Notes: a model not told the origin generated them from the sequence alone. 64,000 nucleotides of DNA from Bacteroidales bacterium (GCA_021738565.1 JAIPBT010000010.1:1-64000); one strand, 5' to 3'; counted from the stretch's first letter, positions 55,197 to 64,000 are shown. A program made the numbers and translations.

Positions 55197-55499
55197 CTAG
55201 TTTTTTCTTAATTTATTTTTATGTTTGAGAAGCTGTTTGCGCATGGCATCAACAGAAAGATCCGTGGCTTCTTCAAAAGTCTTGCATTGTTTTTTTGAAA
55301 AGAGGGGGTTTCTAGCAACATCCAGTTTAATTTCCACTACTTTGTTTTCACGCTCAGCACTGTCTTTATCCAGCCTCAGAAAAATTTCCGCACCTAAAAT
55401 TTCATCATAATACAGATAAAGCTTGTTGACCTTTTCCTCAATGAAGCTTATTAATTTCTTATCTGCATCAAATTTTACTGAATGAATCTTAACGTTCAT
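55197..55499 (-). CDS. hpf: Ribosome hibernation promoting factor, short form
   Basis: A 100-residue HPF/RaiA-type protein that binds the 30S decoding region and promotes inactive ribosomes in slow growth. It shows the beta-alpha-beta-beta-beta-alpha pattern (VKIHSVKFDADKKLISFIEE, then EIFLRLDKDS and VVEIKLDVARNPLF, then a C-terminal basic helix). It lacks the long-form C-terminal dimerisation domain. It follows the xerC-like gene by 16 bp. Confidence 0.9.
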   Translation of the reverse strand: MNVKIHSVKFDADKKLISFIEEKVNKLYLYYDEILGAEIFLRLDKDSAERENKVVEIKLDVARNPLFSKKQCKTFEEATDLSVDAMRKQLLKHKNKLRKN

Positions 55500-55515
55500 A
55501 ACAACCTCCTTGTTT

Positions 55516-56394
55516 TTAAGCCCTGGGGTGAGCCTGTTTATAAATTGATTTTAACTTTTCAAAAGTATTGTGTGTATAGATCTGGGTCGCTGAAAGATTT
55601 GCATGACCCAGCAGTTCCTTTATGGCATTCAGATCTGCGCCACTGTTAAGCATGTGGGTGGCAAACGTGTGGCGCAAAACGTGGGGACTGTTCTTTTCGA
55701 GTGTTGTGATCATGCCTATGTACCTGGTCACGGTTCTGTAAATCAGTTTGGGATATATCGGTCTTCCTGCATCTGTTAACAAAAGGGGTTCATCCGTGAC
55801 TCCGGGGAAAGATGTTTCCCTGACTTTTACATAATCATTTAGCTGCTCCTCCATTTCCTTTCCTATGGGTATGAGTCTCTCCTTGCTTCTTTTCCCGAAC
55901 ACCTTTACCATACCATTGTTCCGGACTGAATTCAAGGTCAATCCCTGCAATTCACTCCTTCTCATCCCAGTCTGATACAAAAGATTAATGATCAACCTGT
56001 TTCTTTTTCCTGAAAAGTCAGAACCGAAATCATAATTATCAAGCAACTGATTGATACTTTTTTCATCAACAAACTGAGGAATACGCTTGTTCAACCTGGG
56101 CTTCAGAACTTTCTCAACCGGGTCGGTTTCAAGTTCTCCTGATTTGATCAGGAATTTACAGTAGGATCGCAAGGAGGAGAGTTTCCGGTGGATTGTCTTA
56201 GGGGTAAAACCTTTTTCCATCATTTCAACAATCCAGTTCCTGATGGTCTTATAAAACAAATCCATACCCTCATTGCCTTGTTCAAGACAGAAAGCATGGT
56301 ATTGATCTAAGTCGGTCCTGTAAGATGTTATTGTGTGCTCTGCATAGCGCTTTTCACTTTGCAGATATGTCAAAAATTCATTTACCCCAGCCAT
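55516..56394 (-). CDS. Tyrosine recombinase, XerC/XerD type
   Basis: A 292-residue site-specific recombinase of the size used for chromosome dimer resolution. The N-terminal SAM-like DNA-binding domain is at about 3-85 and the catalytic domain at about 105-285. The active-site set is complete: Arg145 (TGMRRSEL), Lys171 (SKERLIP), His238 and Arg241 (HVLRHTFATH), His264 (LLGHANL) and Tyr273 (QIYTH). The position between rpsU and hpf is a conserved housekeeping setting, which argues against a phage or transposon integrase. XerC versus XerD cannot be decided by reading. Confidence 0.92.
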   Translation of the reverse strand: MAGVNEFLTYLQSEKRYAEHTITSYRTDLDQYHAFCLEQGNEGMDLFYKTIRNWIVEMMEKGFTPKTIHRKLSSLRSYCKFLIKSGELETDPVEKVLKPRLNKRIPQFVDEKSINQLLDNYDFGSDFSGKRNRLIINLLYQTGMRRSELQGLTLNSVRNNGMVKVFGKRSKERLIPIGKEMEEQLNDYVKVRETSFPGVTDEPLLLTDAGRPIYPKLIYRTVTRYIGMITTLEKNSPHVLRHTFATHMLNSGADLNAIKELLGHANLSATQIYTHNTFEKLKSIYKQAHPRA

Positions 56395-56429
56395 AGGCAG
56401 TTATGTTAAACTACCTAAATTCATAGCAA

Positions 56430-56621
56430 CTATTCTTCTTCCCGCTGCAGCTTTTGAATATAAACGGCTTTTAATTTTTGCTGCCTTTTTTGCACCGATG
56501 GTTTAATGTAAGCCTGTCTGTTGCGCATCTCCTTAACAACGCCGGTCTTTTCAAATTTCCTTTTGAATTTTTTCAGCGACCTTTCAATGTTTTCTCCTTC
56601 TTTTACAGGAATCACTATCAT
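56430..56621 (-). CDS. rpsU: 30S ribosomal protein S21
   Basis: A 63-residue basic protein (IVIPVKEGENIERSLKKFKR; ends KLQREEE). It lies near the platform where mRNA binds. A strong ribosome-binding sequence AAGGAG lies 8 nt before the ATG, unusual in this phylum where most starts here lack one. First gene of rpsU-xerC-hpf. Confidence 0.95.
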   Translation of the reverse strand: MIVIPVKEGENIERSLKKFKRKFEKTGVVKEMRNRQAYIKPSVQKRQQKLKAVYIQKLQREEE

Positions 56622-56650
56622 TGTATATCTCCTTGCTTTTTAATGAGCCG

Positions 56651-56681
56651 CAAATTTAGAAATTCAATTTTTTATAATCAA
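56651..56681 (-). promoter_or_regulatory. Promoter of rpsU-xerC-hpf
   Basis: Read on the minus strand: TTG (complement of 56679-56681), 20 nt, TAAATTTG (complement of 56651-56658), an exact match to the Bacteroidota -33/-7 pattern. It lies 29 bp before the rpsU ATG, leaving a short leader that includes the AAGGAG site. The rest of the gap to 56819 is AT-rich without other clear signals. Confidence 0.85.
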
Positions 56682-56819
56682 CTGTTTTTAAGGATTTTTT
56701 TTATATATCAGCCAACCAGTGCAAAGTTGCTATTATGAATTTAGACTAATTGTGACAATTCAACTATAAATATAAATTATTTTGAATCCAATATCAATAG
56801 TTTTGAAGATATATATTGA

Positions 56820-57746
56820 CTAATGGGGCGAAATATATGGCCGGATCTTTTTAAATAACTCATCATCAATAATTTGATTGTCACTTATCTCCTGAATATA
56901 ACTAATGGTATCGGCAAAATCGCGGTAATGAATCAAGGCATATGTGGAAGCCCTGTCAATATAAGGATGGGAAAGAAGATCGCGGAATGAGGCTGTATTG
57001 ATATTGATGCGTTTTAATTTGGAGGTGTCAATATGAACATAAGACACAAGCGCCCTGAAACGAATTGAATCCATTCCGTAGATCTCCCAGAACTGGTCCT
57101 TGTTGTAATATCCGCCCAGTAATTCGCGGTATTTGATGATCCGTTTTGAATAAACTGGTCCAATACCGGGTATGAACTGAAGCTTGACTGAATCGGTCGT
57201 GTTGATCTCAATTTTCGGAATGTTGTAACCATCGTCAGCGGTTCTTTTTTTTCCATACAATTCTTCTTTTTCTGAAATATGTATAAAAGGCAGAATTTGA
57301 TTGAAGATCGTGGAGTCCATTCCATATATTTTAAGAAGGTCACTGGGATTCCTGTATTTTCCACCGGCCTCCCTGTATTTTATGAGATTATTGCTTACAA
57401 TACCAGGAAGATGCATCTCTTTCAATGAATCAGCCGGTATGGTATTTGGGTCAAAAGGGAACGGGGAAAGAGCCTTTCTGGCTTTGTGGGCCATTCCTGA
57501 TTCTATCCTGATTTTATTCGACACCTTTTTTTCATCAGCATCACTGCCTTCCTCTTCAAGTTCCTTTCGAAGAGTTTGCATTGCATAAATGAATTCAGCA
57601 TCCGTTACTGCGTTCGGGGATATAACAGAGTTTTCAATCAATACGCGAATGCACAAACTGAGGGTAAGAAATGCCACTATTGCAATAAGTGCCCGCTGCT
57701 CCCCTTTCCTCAGCAAATAGAATGCCCGAAGAAATCTTTTATACAT
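56820..57746 (-). CDS. Membrane-anchored helix-hairpin-helix (ComEA-like) protein
   Basis: A 308-residue protein with one N-terminal transmembrane helix (ALIAIVAFLTLSLCIRVLI, about 19-37) and three consecutive helix-hairpin-helix-like units: FDPNTIPADSLKEMHLPG (about 100), IEINTTDSVKLQFIPGIGPV (about 180) and ININTASFRDLLSHPYI (about 250). This resembles ComEA-type proteins that bind DNA outside the membrane, but it is longer and lacks competence neighbours, so a role in DNA uptake is only a possibility. Confidence 0.82.
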   Translation of the reverse strand: MYKRFLRAFYLLRKGEQRALIAIVAFLTLSLCIRVLIENSVISPNAVTDAEFIYAMQTLRKELEEEGSDADEKKVSNKIRIESGMAHKARKALSPFPFDPNTIPADSLKEMHLPGIVSNNLIKYREAGGKYRNPSDLLKIYGMDSTIFNQILPFIHISEKEELYGKKRTADDGYNIPKIEINTTDSVKLQFIPGIGPVYSKRIIKYRELLGGYYNKDQFWEIYGMDSIRFRALVSYVHIDTSKLKRININTASFRDLLSHPYIDRASTYALIHYRDFADTISYIQEISDNQIIDDELFKKIRPYISPH

Positions 57747-57757
57747 TTTTTCTAGTT

Positions 57758-57905
57758 AGTGTCTGTCAATACAGTCCAGTGGCTGGATCATAATGTTCGT
57801 TTGCAAGGCCTGCGAAGTCCGGAAATGCGGAGTCCCGATATATTATCTGGATGAGCAATTTCCCGACGAGCGTAACGCAGCAAACGGACATTATTGACCG
57901 ACACT
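57758..57905. mobile_element. 148-bp MITE-like palindromic element
   Basis: Terminal inverted repeats AGTGTCTGTCAATA (57758-57771) and TATTGACCGACACT (57892-57905) match at 13 of 14 positions. Inside them AATGTTCGTTTGC (57791-57803) pairs with GCAAACGGACATT (57879-57891) at 12 of 13. The left arm has about 20 extra bases absent from the right arm. No coding capacity. Partial relatives are at 5221-5262 and 29413-29490. It fills most of the gap between the HHH gene and the NSS transporter gene. The size and TIRs fit a non-autonomous transposable remnant. Confidence 0.65.
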
Positions 57906-58012
57906 GGTTAATGTGCCGAAAGGAAATAATATCGTCACCTATTGCAAGGTGCCCGGTCAGAAAAGCACACGTAGAAATGTTATAAAATTATTGAACCTTT
58001 TGATAACCTGAA

Positions 58013-59404
58013 TCAACCCATCGAAGGAAATACATTTATTATTTTATTATACACTCCAATGGCAAACAGGAACACTATGGCAAGGGGAGCTACAAACCGT
58101 ACCAGGAAAAGAAAAACCGGATAGTATCCGATCTTCCTGGCACCATTGCTTGAGAGCTCTTTTTTCAGGGAATTCTTTGAAAAAAACCACCCTATGAATA
58201 CGACAATAAAAAATCCTCCAAATGGTAGCAGGATATCCGGGGAGGCGTTGAAGACAGCAAAAACATCACTTGAAACAGTGCAAATTAACCCCAGAACTGC
58301 AACCGAAACAGCAGACAAAAAAACAGCACGCTTGCGGGTCAGTTTCAATTGTTCGGTGAGATAGGCAACAATGACTTCCAGTACTGATATGGTAGAAGTT
58401 ATTGCTGCAAAACAGAGGAGGAGGAAAAACATGAGTGCCCAAATTAGTCCGCCTGCCATATTTTGAAAGATCACCGGAAGTGTGATGTAAACCAGTTCAG
58501 GTCCCTCCCCCGGGTTTATACCAAAAGCAAATACGGCCGGAAATATGGCCAATCCTGCAATGACAGCTATAAAAGTATCGGCAGCTGCTACGCTAACCGC
58601 CGTGTTGGCCAGGTTTTCCTTTTTCTGAATGTATGAACCGTAAGTAATAAGTGTCCCCATTCCAATGGAAAGTGAGAAAAATGCCTGCCCGAGTGCTTCG
58701 AGAATGACTTTCACAGGAGCATCCTTGATCTGAGAGAAATCCGGCTTAAAGAGAAATACCAGTCCCTCCTTCGCGCCTTCGAGCGTCACCGATCTAAAAA
58801 CAAGAACCAACAACAAAATCAGCAATACCGGCATAAGGATCTTGGCATATTTTTCAATGCCTCTCTTTACGCCCGATACGACTATAAAACCGGTAAAGAA
58901 GAGCATGACCAGAAACCAGATGACCGGCCTCCAGATGCCATTAGTAAACGATTCATAGTGTTCCTGGAAAAACTCCCGTGAAGCGTCCCCGGTCAATCCT
59001 GCCACACCTGAACTTTCCGGAAACAATAACCATCTTACCGATTGCAGCATGTATTCAAGTGTCCACCCGGCAACAACTGTATAAAACGCAAGGATGATGA
59101 AAGCCGTCACAACGCCAAGGGAACCGATCAAATGCCATTTCTTACCTGGAGCAATCTTTTTAAATGCTCCGACAGGATTCAGCTGTGCTGATCTTCCGAT
59201 GGTGAATTCTGACATCATAACTGGAATGCCTATTGCGGCAATAAATACAAGATAGATCAAAAGGAATGCACCACCCCCGTTTTGACCCAGCACGTAAGGG
59301 AAACGCCATATATTGCCCAATCCAATGGCAGAACCGGCTGCTGCTGCAATAACTCCAAACTTTGTTGAAAAACCGTCGCGAGAAGAGCTGTTTCCCTGTA
59401 TCAT
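58013..59404 (-). CDS. Sodium-dependent transporter, NSS/SNF family
   Basis: A 463-residue inner-membrane transporter of the LeuT/MhsT family that imports amino acids or similar compounds with sodium. The sodium-site helix 1 motif AAAAGSAIGLGNIWRFPYV is clear (about residues 19-37), followed by GGGAFLLIYL and MMSEFTIGRSAQ. The length fits the 11-helix bacterial subgroup rather than the 12-helix form. Substrate unknown. Separated from fba by a terminator, so independently transcribed. Confidence 0.92.
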   Translation of the reverse strand: MIQGNSSSRDGFSTKFGVIAAAAGSAIGLGNIWRFPYVLGQNGGGAFLLIYLVFIAAIGIPVMMSEFTIGRSAQLNPVGAFKKIAPGKKWHLIGSLGVVTAFIILAFYTVVAGWTLEYMLQSVRWLLFPESSGVAGLTGDASREFFQEHYESFTNGIWRPVIWFLVMLFFTGFIVVSGVKRGIEKYAKILMPVLLILLLVLVFRSVTLEGAKEGLVFLFKPDFSQIKDAPVKVILEALGQAFFSLSIGMGTLITYGSYIQKKENLANTAVSVAAADTFIAVIAGLAIFPAVFAFGINPGEGPELVYITLPVIFQNMAGGLIWALMFFLLLCFAAITSTISVLEVIVAYLTEQLKLTRKRAVFLSAVSVAVLGLICTVSSDVFAVFNASPDILLPFGGFFIVVFIGWFFSKNSLKKELSSNGARKIGYYPVFLFLVRFVAPLAIVFLFAIGVYNKIINVFPSMG

Positions 59405-59463
59405 AAATTTATTGAAATATGTGCTTTAATAATTGGCAATTATAATGAAAAAACAGAGGAAAA

Positions 59464-59500
59464 AATAAAGCCCCGCAGTTTTAAATTACTGCGGGGCTTA
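59464..59500 (-). terminator. Intrinsic terminator of the aldolase gene
   Basis: Perfect 12-bp stem AAGCCCCGCAGT (59468-59479) with ACTGCGGGGCTT (59488-59499) and an 8-nt loop, followed on the minus strand by a T-rich run. It begins 24 bp after the fba stop. Confidence 0.92.
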
Positions 59501-59522
59501 ATTTTAACCATTGTATATTTGA

Positions 59523-60602
59523 TCAAAGCGTATCTAAACAGTTTAAATTTTCAAACGCAACCTTCAGTCTGTCAACGATTGATTTCTCTCCTTCCCTAAG
59601 CCAGACACGGGGATCATACTTTTTCTTATTTGGTTTATCTTCTCCCTCCGGATTGCCAATCTGGGCCTGAAGGTAATCATGGTTTTCAGCCTCATATTTA
59701 CGGACTCCATCCCAGAATGCCCACTGTGTATCGGTATCAATATTCATCTTTATCACCCCGTAACCTATTGCCTCCCTGATCTCTTCAGCGGTTGATCCTG
59801 ACCCCCCGTGAAATACAAAATTCACGGGTTTCTCCCCGGTCCCATACTTGTCCTGGATGTACTTCTGGGAATTATCAAGTATTTTAGGTGTAAGTTTTAC
59901 ATTGCCCGGTTTATAGACACCATGGACGTTCCCGAAAGATGCAGCGATTGTAAATCGATTGCTTATTTTACTCAGCTCTTCGTATGCATAGGCTACTTCC
60001 TCAGGTTGTGTATACAAGGCGGAAGTGTCAATACCTGTATTGTCAACCCCATCTTCCTCTCCACCTGTTACCCCAAGCTCTATTTCCAGCGTCATGCCCA
60101 GTTTGCCCATGCGCGCAAGGTATTCCTTGCAAATCGCAATATTTTCCTCCAGCGGTTCTTCCGAAAGATCCAGCATATGCGAACTGAACAATGGTTTTCC
60201 ATACCTGCCAAAATGCTTCTCTCCATAATCGAGAAGGCCATCGATCCATGGCAACAATTTCTTTGCAGCATGGTCGGTATGCAAAACAACCGGTACCCCA
60301 TATAATTCAGACATATAATGTACATGCTTTGCTCCGGAGATTGCTCCTGCAATTGCAGCCTGGTGGTTTTCATTTGAAAGCGCTTTTCCTGCAAAGAATA
60401 CACCACCGCCATTTGAAAACTGTATCATCACAGGTGAGTTCACCACCTTTGCAGCTTCAAGTACTGCATTTACTGAATTCGTACCTACAACATTTACGGC
60501 CGGAAGTGCAAAATGATTTCTTTTCGCGATGGACAGCAATGTCTGGTAATCATCTCCGGTAACCACGCCAGGTTTAATAACATCTAAAATTTTTTCAGCC
60601 AT
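59523..60602 (-). CDS. fbaA: Class II fructose-bisphosphate aldolase
   Basis: A 359-residue zinc aldolase of the long (E. coli FbaA-like) class IIA type, cleaving fructose-1,6-bisphosphate to DHAP and glyceraldehyde-3-phosphate in glycolysis. Zinc and catalytic motifs are VVLHTDHAAKKLLPWIDG, FGNVHGVYKPGNVKL and VFHGGSGSTAEEIREAI. A -7-like box TATTTTTG lies about 45 bp upstream without a clear -33 partner. Monocistronic: a terminator follows. Confidence 0.96.
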   Translation of the reverse strand: MAEKILDVIKPGVVTGDDYQTLLSIAKRNHFALPAVNVVGTNSVNAVLEAAKVVNSPVMIQFSNGGGVFFAGKALSNENHQAAIAGAISGAKHVHYMSELYGVPVVLHTDHAAKKLLPWIDGLLDYGEKHFGRYGKPLFSSHMLDLSEEPLEENIAICKEYLARMGKLGMTLEIELGVTGGEEDGVDNTGIDTSALYTQPEEVAYAYEELSKISNRFTIAASFGNVHGVYKPGNVKLTPKILDNSQKYIQDKYGTGEKPVNFVFHGGSGSTAEEIREAIGYGVIKMNIDTDTQWAFWDGVRKYEAENHDYLQAQIGNPEGEDKPNKKKYDPRVWLREGEKSIVDRLKVAFENLNCLDTL

Positions 60603-60780
60603 GATTGAATCTATTTATTTATTTGGGTTTGTACAAACAGCGTGGCAAAAATAAAGAAATAATCCTTACGATGGAATTTATTTGCACGATAAAAACCCGG
60701 GATAAAGTTTACTCACTGATCTTCTGTATTCCCGAAAATCAATATCCTTTTTGAAAAAAAGCAGGAAGATCGGCTGCAAT

Positions 60781-63081
60781 TTAGAACGGATAACCAATTG
60801 CTATGTTTAATCCAAGGTCATTCCAGTCCAGGTTGTAATTAGTGGGGATCCATCTTTCCCCCTCAGGATAAGAAGGATCTGACAATGGCACACCAACATC
60901 CACACGGAATATAAAAAAGTTAAAATCAAACCTGAAACCAAAACCTGTTCCCAGGGCAATTTCCCTGTAGAATTTATTAAAATTAAACAGTGCTCCTTCC
61001 CTGTCATCTTCCCGGGATAATGACCAGATATTACCTGCATCAAGAAATATTGCACCCTCTAACTTCCAGATCAGATGGAACCTGTATTCGAAGTTAACTT
61101 CCAGTTTCAGATCTGCAGTTTGATTCGGGAACCTTGAAAAAGTATCACCTTCATAGGATCCCGGCCCAAGGCTCTTGACCCTCCAGGCCCGTATGCTGTT
61201 GGCTCCGCCACCAAAGAATTGTTTTTCAAAAGGAATTGCGGCAGAATTCAAATACGGGATCGCAGCGCCGATATACGCCCTGTATACAAGGCTTACTTCT
61301 TCATATATATAGTCATAATGCCGCAAATCAAGCTCCGTCCTGAAATATTGTGCATAATCAACTCCGAAAATATCCAACACAGGATTGCTATCGGTGTACC
61401 CCAGCGTCTTGAACAAACCATACATTATATTACCAGCCGATTCCACCCCAAACCTCAGGTAATTAAAATCGATGGATTTGTTTAACTTTTGTGTTGAATA
61501 GATCAGGCGGTAACGCTGATCTGCAATAAAATGCGGCAAATAACTGTAATACAGATAGGACCCTGAGAGCCAATCCTCGAAATCCTTTTCCAGGGCTGAG
61601 TTAATCAAACTGATATCAAGCGGGTACACGGCGTGTGTCAGGAAACTGTTCCCTCTCCATCGATATCCGAATGAACTCCTGAATGTTGTCCGGGTGTAAT
61701 CCGGTCGTCTTTGAAAATTATAGGCAAGATTAATGTCGGTTTCAGGATTAAATTTCCTTATGAACTGGTCTGTTTTAAATGGCAATAAGAACCGGGGGAA
61801 ACTTAATCCCGCCTCTACTCCAAGCTCCTGCATCGTACCCAATTCACTTACATTCGCGTCAGGATTTTTATAGAGGGTCTCAATGGCTCCAAGGAAAGTC
61901 AGGTTAAATTTTTCTGAACCGCCAAACAAGTTTCTGTGCTGATAGTTCAGGTTTCCGGCAGCCCCAATATTTCCGCCTGAAGTCGTACCCTCTATCCCGC
62001 CAGTAAATGCCTGACGCACTGCAGGAAGCATATCAATTCTGCAATCAAGAAGATCCTGTTCGTCTTCAACCCTCATAAAATTTATGTCCACCAGCCGCAA
62101 TGCACTTAATGAGGTAAGGTTCCTGTAGGTCTGTTGAACTTTACGTTCGTTATAAAGATCACCCGGTATTATATAATTCTTCTGAGTGACTATTCCTGAA
62201 CGGATCTTTACATCCGGTCTGTTTATAAGGTAAACACTGTCGAATTGAACCGTATCAAATGCAACTTCATTGTTCGGCTTTTTAGATTTGGCTATATTCT
62301 CATTGGTTTTCAAATAAACATTTCTGATCCTGTATACCGGATGTTTTGTTCTGATTATTCTGCCATTTTCATTAACTATTGGATAATTATTAATCCGCAT
62401 GAAAACATCCACCTTGTGATCCCCGACAGTACTGTCCACTTCATAATCAATGAAATTGCGGGAAAAATTGTAGTACCCCTTGTTCCTTAAAATCGATTCA
62501 ATTCTGAGATTTTCTTCCCTAAACTTCTCAATGTCATAATCAATCCCCGGCTGTAGAACTGCTGAAGCGGTATCCTTAACAATGTAATCGCTCAACGAAA
62601 CATCCTGGAAGAAATAATCAACATTCCTTATGGTATACCTCTCCCCCGGATAGATATTGTAATGCACTTTGGCTTTTCTTCTGATAAACTCTACACTGTC
62701 TGTGACCTCTGCATCAAAATATCCTTTGTTAAAAAGGAATAATTCAAGTTGTTGTGTGGAATTGTCGGTAAGATCAGGATTGTAAACGGCCGGCGGTTCT
62801 CCAATGCTCTTGAGCCAGCGATTGATCCATTTATCATCATTTTTGCCGGAAAGGTTATACAGATTCAACCAGAATTTATAGCCAAAAACACGCTTGTTCG
62901 GTTTTTGCTTGATGTAATTTTTATAATCTTCTCTCGGTATATCACTTTTTTTGTCTTCGATTTTATATTTGTGCAACAAATACTCATCTTCCGCCAGGTA
63001 CTTTGTCGCATTGCATGAAGTCAAAAACAACAAAACGGTAGAAATAATCAAAAGTGTTATATGGTCTATCTTCCCTGTCAA
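60781..63081 (-). CDS. tamL: TamL-type BamA/TamA-family outer-membrane lipoprotein
   Basis: A 766-residue outer-membrane protein of the BamA/TamA superfamily that starts as a lipoprotein (lipobox LLFLTSC, Cys about residue 23), the hallmark of the TamL form of Bacteroidota. POTRA-like repeats occupy about 110-340 (for example VHYNIYPGERYTIRNVDYFF) and a 16-strand-type barrel about 370-766, ending LNIAIGYPF with the C-terminal Phe used in barrel insertion. A conserved surface/lock segment is GGGANSIRAWRVKSLGPG. The only possible start is a TTG at 63081: a stop codon lies two codons upstream and no Met occurs before the lipobox. Divergent from the RNA methyltransferase gene. Confidence 0.88.
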   Translation of the reverse strand: MTGKIDHITLLIISTVLLFLTSCNATKYLAEDEYLLHKYKIEDKKSDIPREDYKNYIKQKPNKRVFGYKFWLNLYNLSGKNDDKWINRWLKSIGEPPAVYNPDLTDNSTQQLELFLFNKGYFDAEVTDSVEFIRRKAKVHYNIYPGERYTIRNVDYFFQDVSLSDYIVKDTASAVLQPGIDYDIEKFREENLRIESILRNKGYYNFSRNFIDYEVDSTVGDHKVDVFMRINNYPIVNENGRIIRTKHPVYRIRNVYLKTNENIAKSKKPNNEVAFDTVQFDSVYLINRPDVKIRSGIVTQKNYIIPGDLYNERKVQQTYRNLTSLSALRLVDINFMRVEDEQDLLDCRIDMLPAVRQAFTGGIEGTTSGGNIGAAGNLNYQHRNLFGGSEKFNLTFLGAIETLYKNPDANVSELGTMQELGVEAGLSFPRFLLPFKTDQFIRKFNPETDINLAYNFQRRPDYTRTTFRSSFGYRWRGNSFLTHAVYPLDISLINSALEKDFEDWLSGSYLYYSYLPHFIADQRYRLIYSTQKLNKSIDFNYLRFGVESAGNIMYGLFKTLGYTDSNPVLDIFGVDYAQYFRTELDLRHYDYIYEEVSLVYRAYIGAAIPYLNSAAIPFEKQFFGGGANSIRAWRVKSLGPGSYEGDTFSRFPNQTADLKLEVNFEYRFHLIWKLEGAIFLDAGNIWSLSREDDREGALFNFNKFYREIALGTGFGFRFDFNFFIFRVDVGVPLSDPSYPEGERWIPTNYNLDWNDLGLNIAIGYPF

Positions 63082-63194
63082 TGATCAGTTTTTCTTTTAT
63101 TGGATCTGAATTACTTTCAAACAGATTCAAAAATACAAAAATATGGTCAACTTAAATATGTATGGCATTATGCAGAGTTTATTATATTTATCTC

Positions 63195-63995
63195 ATGACT
63201 ATTTCATCGAATCAAAAAAAGCTGGTGCGATCTCTTTTATATAAAAAGTACCGCAATATACACCAGGCATTTGTTATTGAAGGAAACAGAATCCTTTCAG
63301 ATCTGATACAACTCGGCGACCTTCATCCGTCCAATGTAAAACTAATTGCAGCAACAGTGAACTGGTTGAATGCGAATAATGAGCTGATCAAAAAATTTCA
63401 ACACATCACTGTAACAGTTGATCTGAACGAATTAAAGAAACTTTCATCAATGATAACCCCGCCTGAAGTAATTGCCGTAGTGGATTTGCCTCAACACATC
63501 TATAAAGAGGACATGCTGAATAACGATCTCACCCTGGTTCTTGATTCATTACGTGATCCGGGAAACCTGGGCACCATCATTCGCACCGCTGATTGGCTGG
63601 GCATTAAGAACATCATTTGCAGCAATGATTGCGTGGATGTATTTAACAACAAAGTCGTGCAGGCATCCATGGGAGCTGTGATGAGGATATGTATCTACAA
63701 TGCACCCCTTATAAACGTATTTAAATCAGCATCCAAACAAAAAATTCCGGTGTATGCTGCAACAACGGATGGCGATGATGTTTACTCCGTTGAGTTGGCT
63801 GTTCCAGGCATCCTTGTATTTGGGAATGAGGCTCAGGGTATAAATGTGCGTTTCAATAATTATTTTGACAGGAAAATAGCAATCCCTGTTTACAAAAATA
63901 AAAGACAAACAGTTGAATCACTGAACGTCGCTTCTGCCGCAGCAATTATATGTTCCGAATACAGAAGAAGACAATTGCAGGGCTATTCAAAATGA
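63195..63995 (+). CDS. SpoU/TrmH-family RNA 2'-O-methyltransferase
   Basis: A 266-residue SPOUT methyltransferase that modifies a ribose in rRNA or tRNA using S-adenosylmethionine. An N-terminal substrate-binding domain (about 1-95) precedes the knotted catalytic domain with DPGNLGTIIRTADW (motif 1), VFGNEAQGI (motif 2) and ESLNVASAAAI (motif 3). I start at the ATG at 63195; an in-frame ATG at 63162 adds 11 hydrophobic residues that do not fit the family. The target RNA cannot be told. It is divergent from tamL across 113 bp and ends 5 bp before the window edge. Confidence 0.93.
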   Translation: MTISSNQKKLVRSLLYKKYRNIHQAFVIEGNRILSDLIQLGDLHPSNVKLIAATVNWLNANNELIKKFQHITVTVDLNELKKLSSMITPPEVIAVVDLPQHIYKEDMLNNDLTLVLDSLRDPGNLGTIIRTADWLGIKNIICSNDCVDVFNNKVVQASMGAVMRICIYNAPLINVFKSASKQKIPVYAATTDGDDVYSVELAVPGILVFGNEAQGINVRFNNYFDRKIAIPVYKNKRQTVESLNVASAAAIICSEYRRRQLQGYSK

Positions 63996-64000
63996 AAATT

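Noticed and set aside
55516-56394. Tyrosine recombinase as integrase of a mobile element at the tRNA cluster
   Set aside because: Its length, complete Xer active site and position between rpsU and hpf point to a housekeeping Xer protein; no element boundaries surround it.

Overview
The window looks like chromosomal DNA from a member of the Bacteroidota, probably a Bacteroidales/Marinilabiliales-type organism. It carries a SusC/SusD pair, STN-domain TonB-dependent receptors with DUF4249 lipoproteins, an S46 dipeptidyl-peptidase and a TamL-type lipoprotein. It also has DUF3467 behind rpoC and promoters of the Bacteroidota form TTG-N20-TAnnTTTG. There is no rRNA operon, CRISPR array, phage or transposase gene.

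Left third (1-32 kb) is accessory and transport-rich. A SusD/SusC pair (233-5068, minus) ends next to two near-identical 58-bp hairpin repeats. Divergent from it is a tight four-gene module (5351-12282, plus): a secreted protein of unknown function, an STN-containing TonB-dependent receptor, a DUF4249 lipoprotein and an MG2/plug-like protein. A second, paralogous copy of the whole module lies inverted at 22653-29299 (minus). Between the copies are kynureninase, an FKBP isomerase followed by zwf and pgl (entry into the oxidative pentose phosphate pathway), a small predicted outer-membrane protein, two divergent sodium/solute symporters and an EamA transporter. To the right of the second copy is a nikR regulator followed 31 bp later by a TonB-dependent receptor, which suggests nickel-controlled outer-membrane import.

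The middle (32-41 kb) is housekeeping on the minus strand: an S46 peptidase with the DPP11 specificity arginine, a run of DUF2520 protein, KdsC-like phosphatase, UbiA-type prenyltransferase and Maf, and an etfB-etfA-acyl-CoA dehydrogenase operon.

The right part (41-57 kb) is the conserved translation/transcription supercluster, read on the minus strand from right to left: rpsU, xerC-like recombinase, hpf, terminator; then a strong promoter, tRNA-Thr(TGT), tRNA-Tyr(GTA), tRNA-Gly(TCC), tRNA-Thr(GGT), tuf, tRNA-Trp(CCA), secE, nusG, rplK, rplA, rplJ, rplL, rpoB, rpoC, DUF3467, terminator. A truncated second copy of the tRNA-Tyr 3' end and a strong hairpin lie between tRNA-Tyr and tRNA-Gly. Structured RNA leaders appear before rplK and between rplL and rpoB.

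The right edge (57-64 kb) holds a helix-hairpin-helix membrane protein, a 148-bp MITE-like element, an NSS-family transporter, class II fructose-bisphosphate aldolase, tamL and a divergent SpoU-type RNA methyltransferase.

The best candidate for an undescribed system is the duplicated four-gene receptor/DUF4249/MG2-plug module. The nikR-receptor operon is the best-supported functional prediction. All functions are inferred from reading the sequence; no database search was run.
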